DNA of 64,000 nucleotides from an uncultured Winogradskyella sp. (GTDB lineage Bacteria; Bacteroidota; Bacteroidia; Flavobacteriales; Flavobacteriaceae): NCBI RefSeq assembly GCF_947495255.1, contig NZ_CANLYI010000008.1, positions 124,001 to 188,000 of the forward strand, read 5' to 3'. Shown piece by piece: positions 61,680 to 64,000 of this stretch (position 1 is its first letter; each line of letters starts with the position of its first letter). The notes under the pieces were generated by a model. It saw only the letters and a program-made list of their open reading frames with translations, ran no database searches and was not told where the DNA came from. The position numbers and the translations under genes were made by a program.

Positions 61680-62153
61680 CTAGCTTAAAAGCGCAACAAT
61701 TTCAGAAAATTGCTTGTCCTTAGCATAATCTAAAGCCGTTTTACCTTCATTATCTTTAATGCTCGTATCTGCTTTATGCTCTAATAATAATTTTACAATA
61801 TCTATTTTGTTGTACTGTGTGGCAAAGGTTAACGCTGTGGTTCCGTTATTATTAACCGCATTAACATCTGCCTTGTTTTCTAATAAAGTAATTGCCAAAG
61901 CTACATTGCCTTTAAAACTTACACCTATCAAGGCTGTATTACCTGAGCCGTCTTTAGCGTTTATATCTGCTTTATTTTCAATAAGTAGTTCTGTTGCCAC
62001 GTCGTTATCAAAATAAGTCGCCAAAATAAGTGGTGTAAACCCACGAGCGTCGGTTTCATTTACCAATTGTGGATTAATACATATTAGGGCTTTTAAACGG
62101 TCTTTATCACCTGTACGGATGGCTTCAAAAAAAACATCTATATCTTTTTTCAT
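61680..62153 (-). CDS. Ankyrin-repeat protein downstream of katG
   Basis: 157 residues made of four to five ankyrin repeats (DARGFTPLILATYFDNDVATELLIENKADIN; DGSGNTALIGVSFKGN; NNGTTALTFATQYNKIDIVKLLLEHKAD; DNEGKTALDYAKDKQ, quoted in pieces). Cytoplasmic, no signal peptide. Ankyrin proteins encoded next to catalases are known (AnkB with KatB in Pseudomonas aeruginosa), where they are needed for full peroxide resistance. It lies 72 bases after katG on the same strand, with a terminator hairpin in between. Confidence 0.9.
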   Translation of the reverse strand: MKKDIDVFFEAIRTGDKDRLKALICINPQLVNETDARGFTPLILATYFDNDVATELLIENKADINAKDGSGNTALIGVSFKGNVALAITLLENKADVNAVNNNGTTALTFATQYNKIDIVKLLLEHKADTSIKDNEGKTALDYAKDKQFSEIVALLS

Positions 62154-62172
62154 GGTCTCTAAATTTTATAAA

Positions 62173-62207
62173 AAAAAGGAATGCGCTGTTACCGTGCATT
62201 CCTTTTT
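62173..62207 (-). terminator. Intercistronic terminator between katG and the ankyrin gene
   Basis: Perfect 12-bp stem AAAAAGGAATGC / GCATTCCTTTTT with an 11-base loop and T7 on the minus strand. Ankyrin expression would need read-through or its own start. Confidence 0.85.
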
Positions 62208-62225
62208 AATTACTGTAACATTTTA

Positions 62226-64000
<1,775 letters not shown>

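Overview
The window is AT-rich DNA from a marine-type member of the Flavobacteriaceae (Bacteroidota). Five things point there: upstream boxes of the TTTG-N19-21-TAnnTTTG type, a type IX secretion (type B) C-terminal domain on a 2.2-kilo-residue surface protein, Bacteroidota-typical families (DUF4199, DUF2721, LytS/LytTR pairs, TonB receptors with a carboxypeptidase-like N-domain), a PL7 alginate lyase and a NhaC-type carrier. No rRNA, tRNA, CRISPR array or prophage was seen.

Layout. 1-4.3 kb: end of a DEAD-box helicase, then a minus-strand group (MscS-like channel, ECF sigma factor with a small overlapping gene, DUF2721 protein, MotA/ExbB-like protein). 4.4-6.9 kb: LytS/LytTR two-component pair plus a GYF-like protein. 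7.1-12.3 kb: TetR regulator, unusual ABC exporter, HlyD and TolC, i.e. a type I-like efflux operon. 12.3-14.9 kb: lpdA-fabV. 15.3-21.9 kb: giant T9SS cargo protein with FG-GAP, BspA/DUF285 and Fn3-like repeats. 22-25.4 kb: S41 peptidase, PAS-LuxR regulator, Lrp regulator. 25.6-28.4 kb: methionine gamma-lyase-like enzyme plus NhaC-family carrier. 28.6-31.2 kb: peroxiredoxin, thioredoxin, small protein, alginate lyase. 35.2-40.7 kb: Crp/Fnr regulator, epimerase, TonB siderophore receptor and PepSY protein (iron uptake). 54.9-64 kb: acyl-CoA dehydrogenase/AraC, cupin lipoprotein, ModF-like ABC protein, LipL32-family protein, ankyrin protein and katG.

The most striking part is about 31.4-35.2 and 41-54.9 kb. 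Short plus-strand gene units are separated by related 90-210 base spacers. Each spacer begins with an arm (consensus ...AAC, then GTGTAT) just after a gene and ends with an arm (ATACAC, then GTT...) just before the next gene. The variable bases of the two arms flanking the same gene unit are complementary (for example GTTGTGGGCA before and TGCCCACAAC after the KAP gene), more so than the two arms of one spacer. That is the signature of integron gene cassettes, yet no integrase is present here. Cargo includes a Hachiman anti-phage pair (hamA-hamB), a KAP P-loop NTPase, a Crp/MBL/SnoaL module, a LuxR/DUF4199/VOC module, a VF530-type protein and several orphans. A decayed IS110-type transposase end and two damaged genes lie in or beside this zone.

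All names come from reading motifs by eye; no database search was run.
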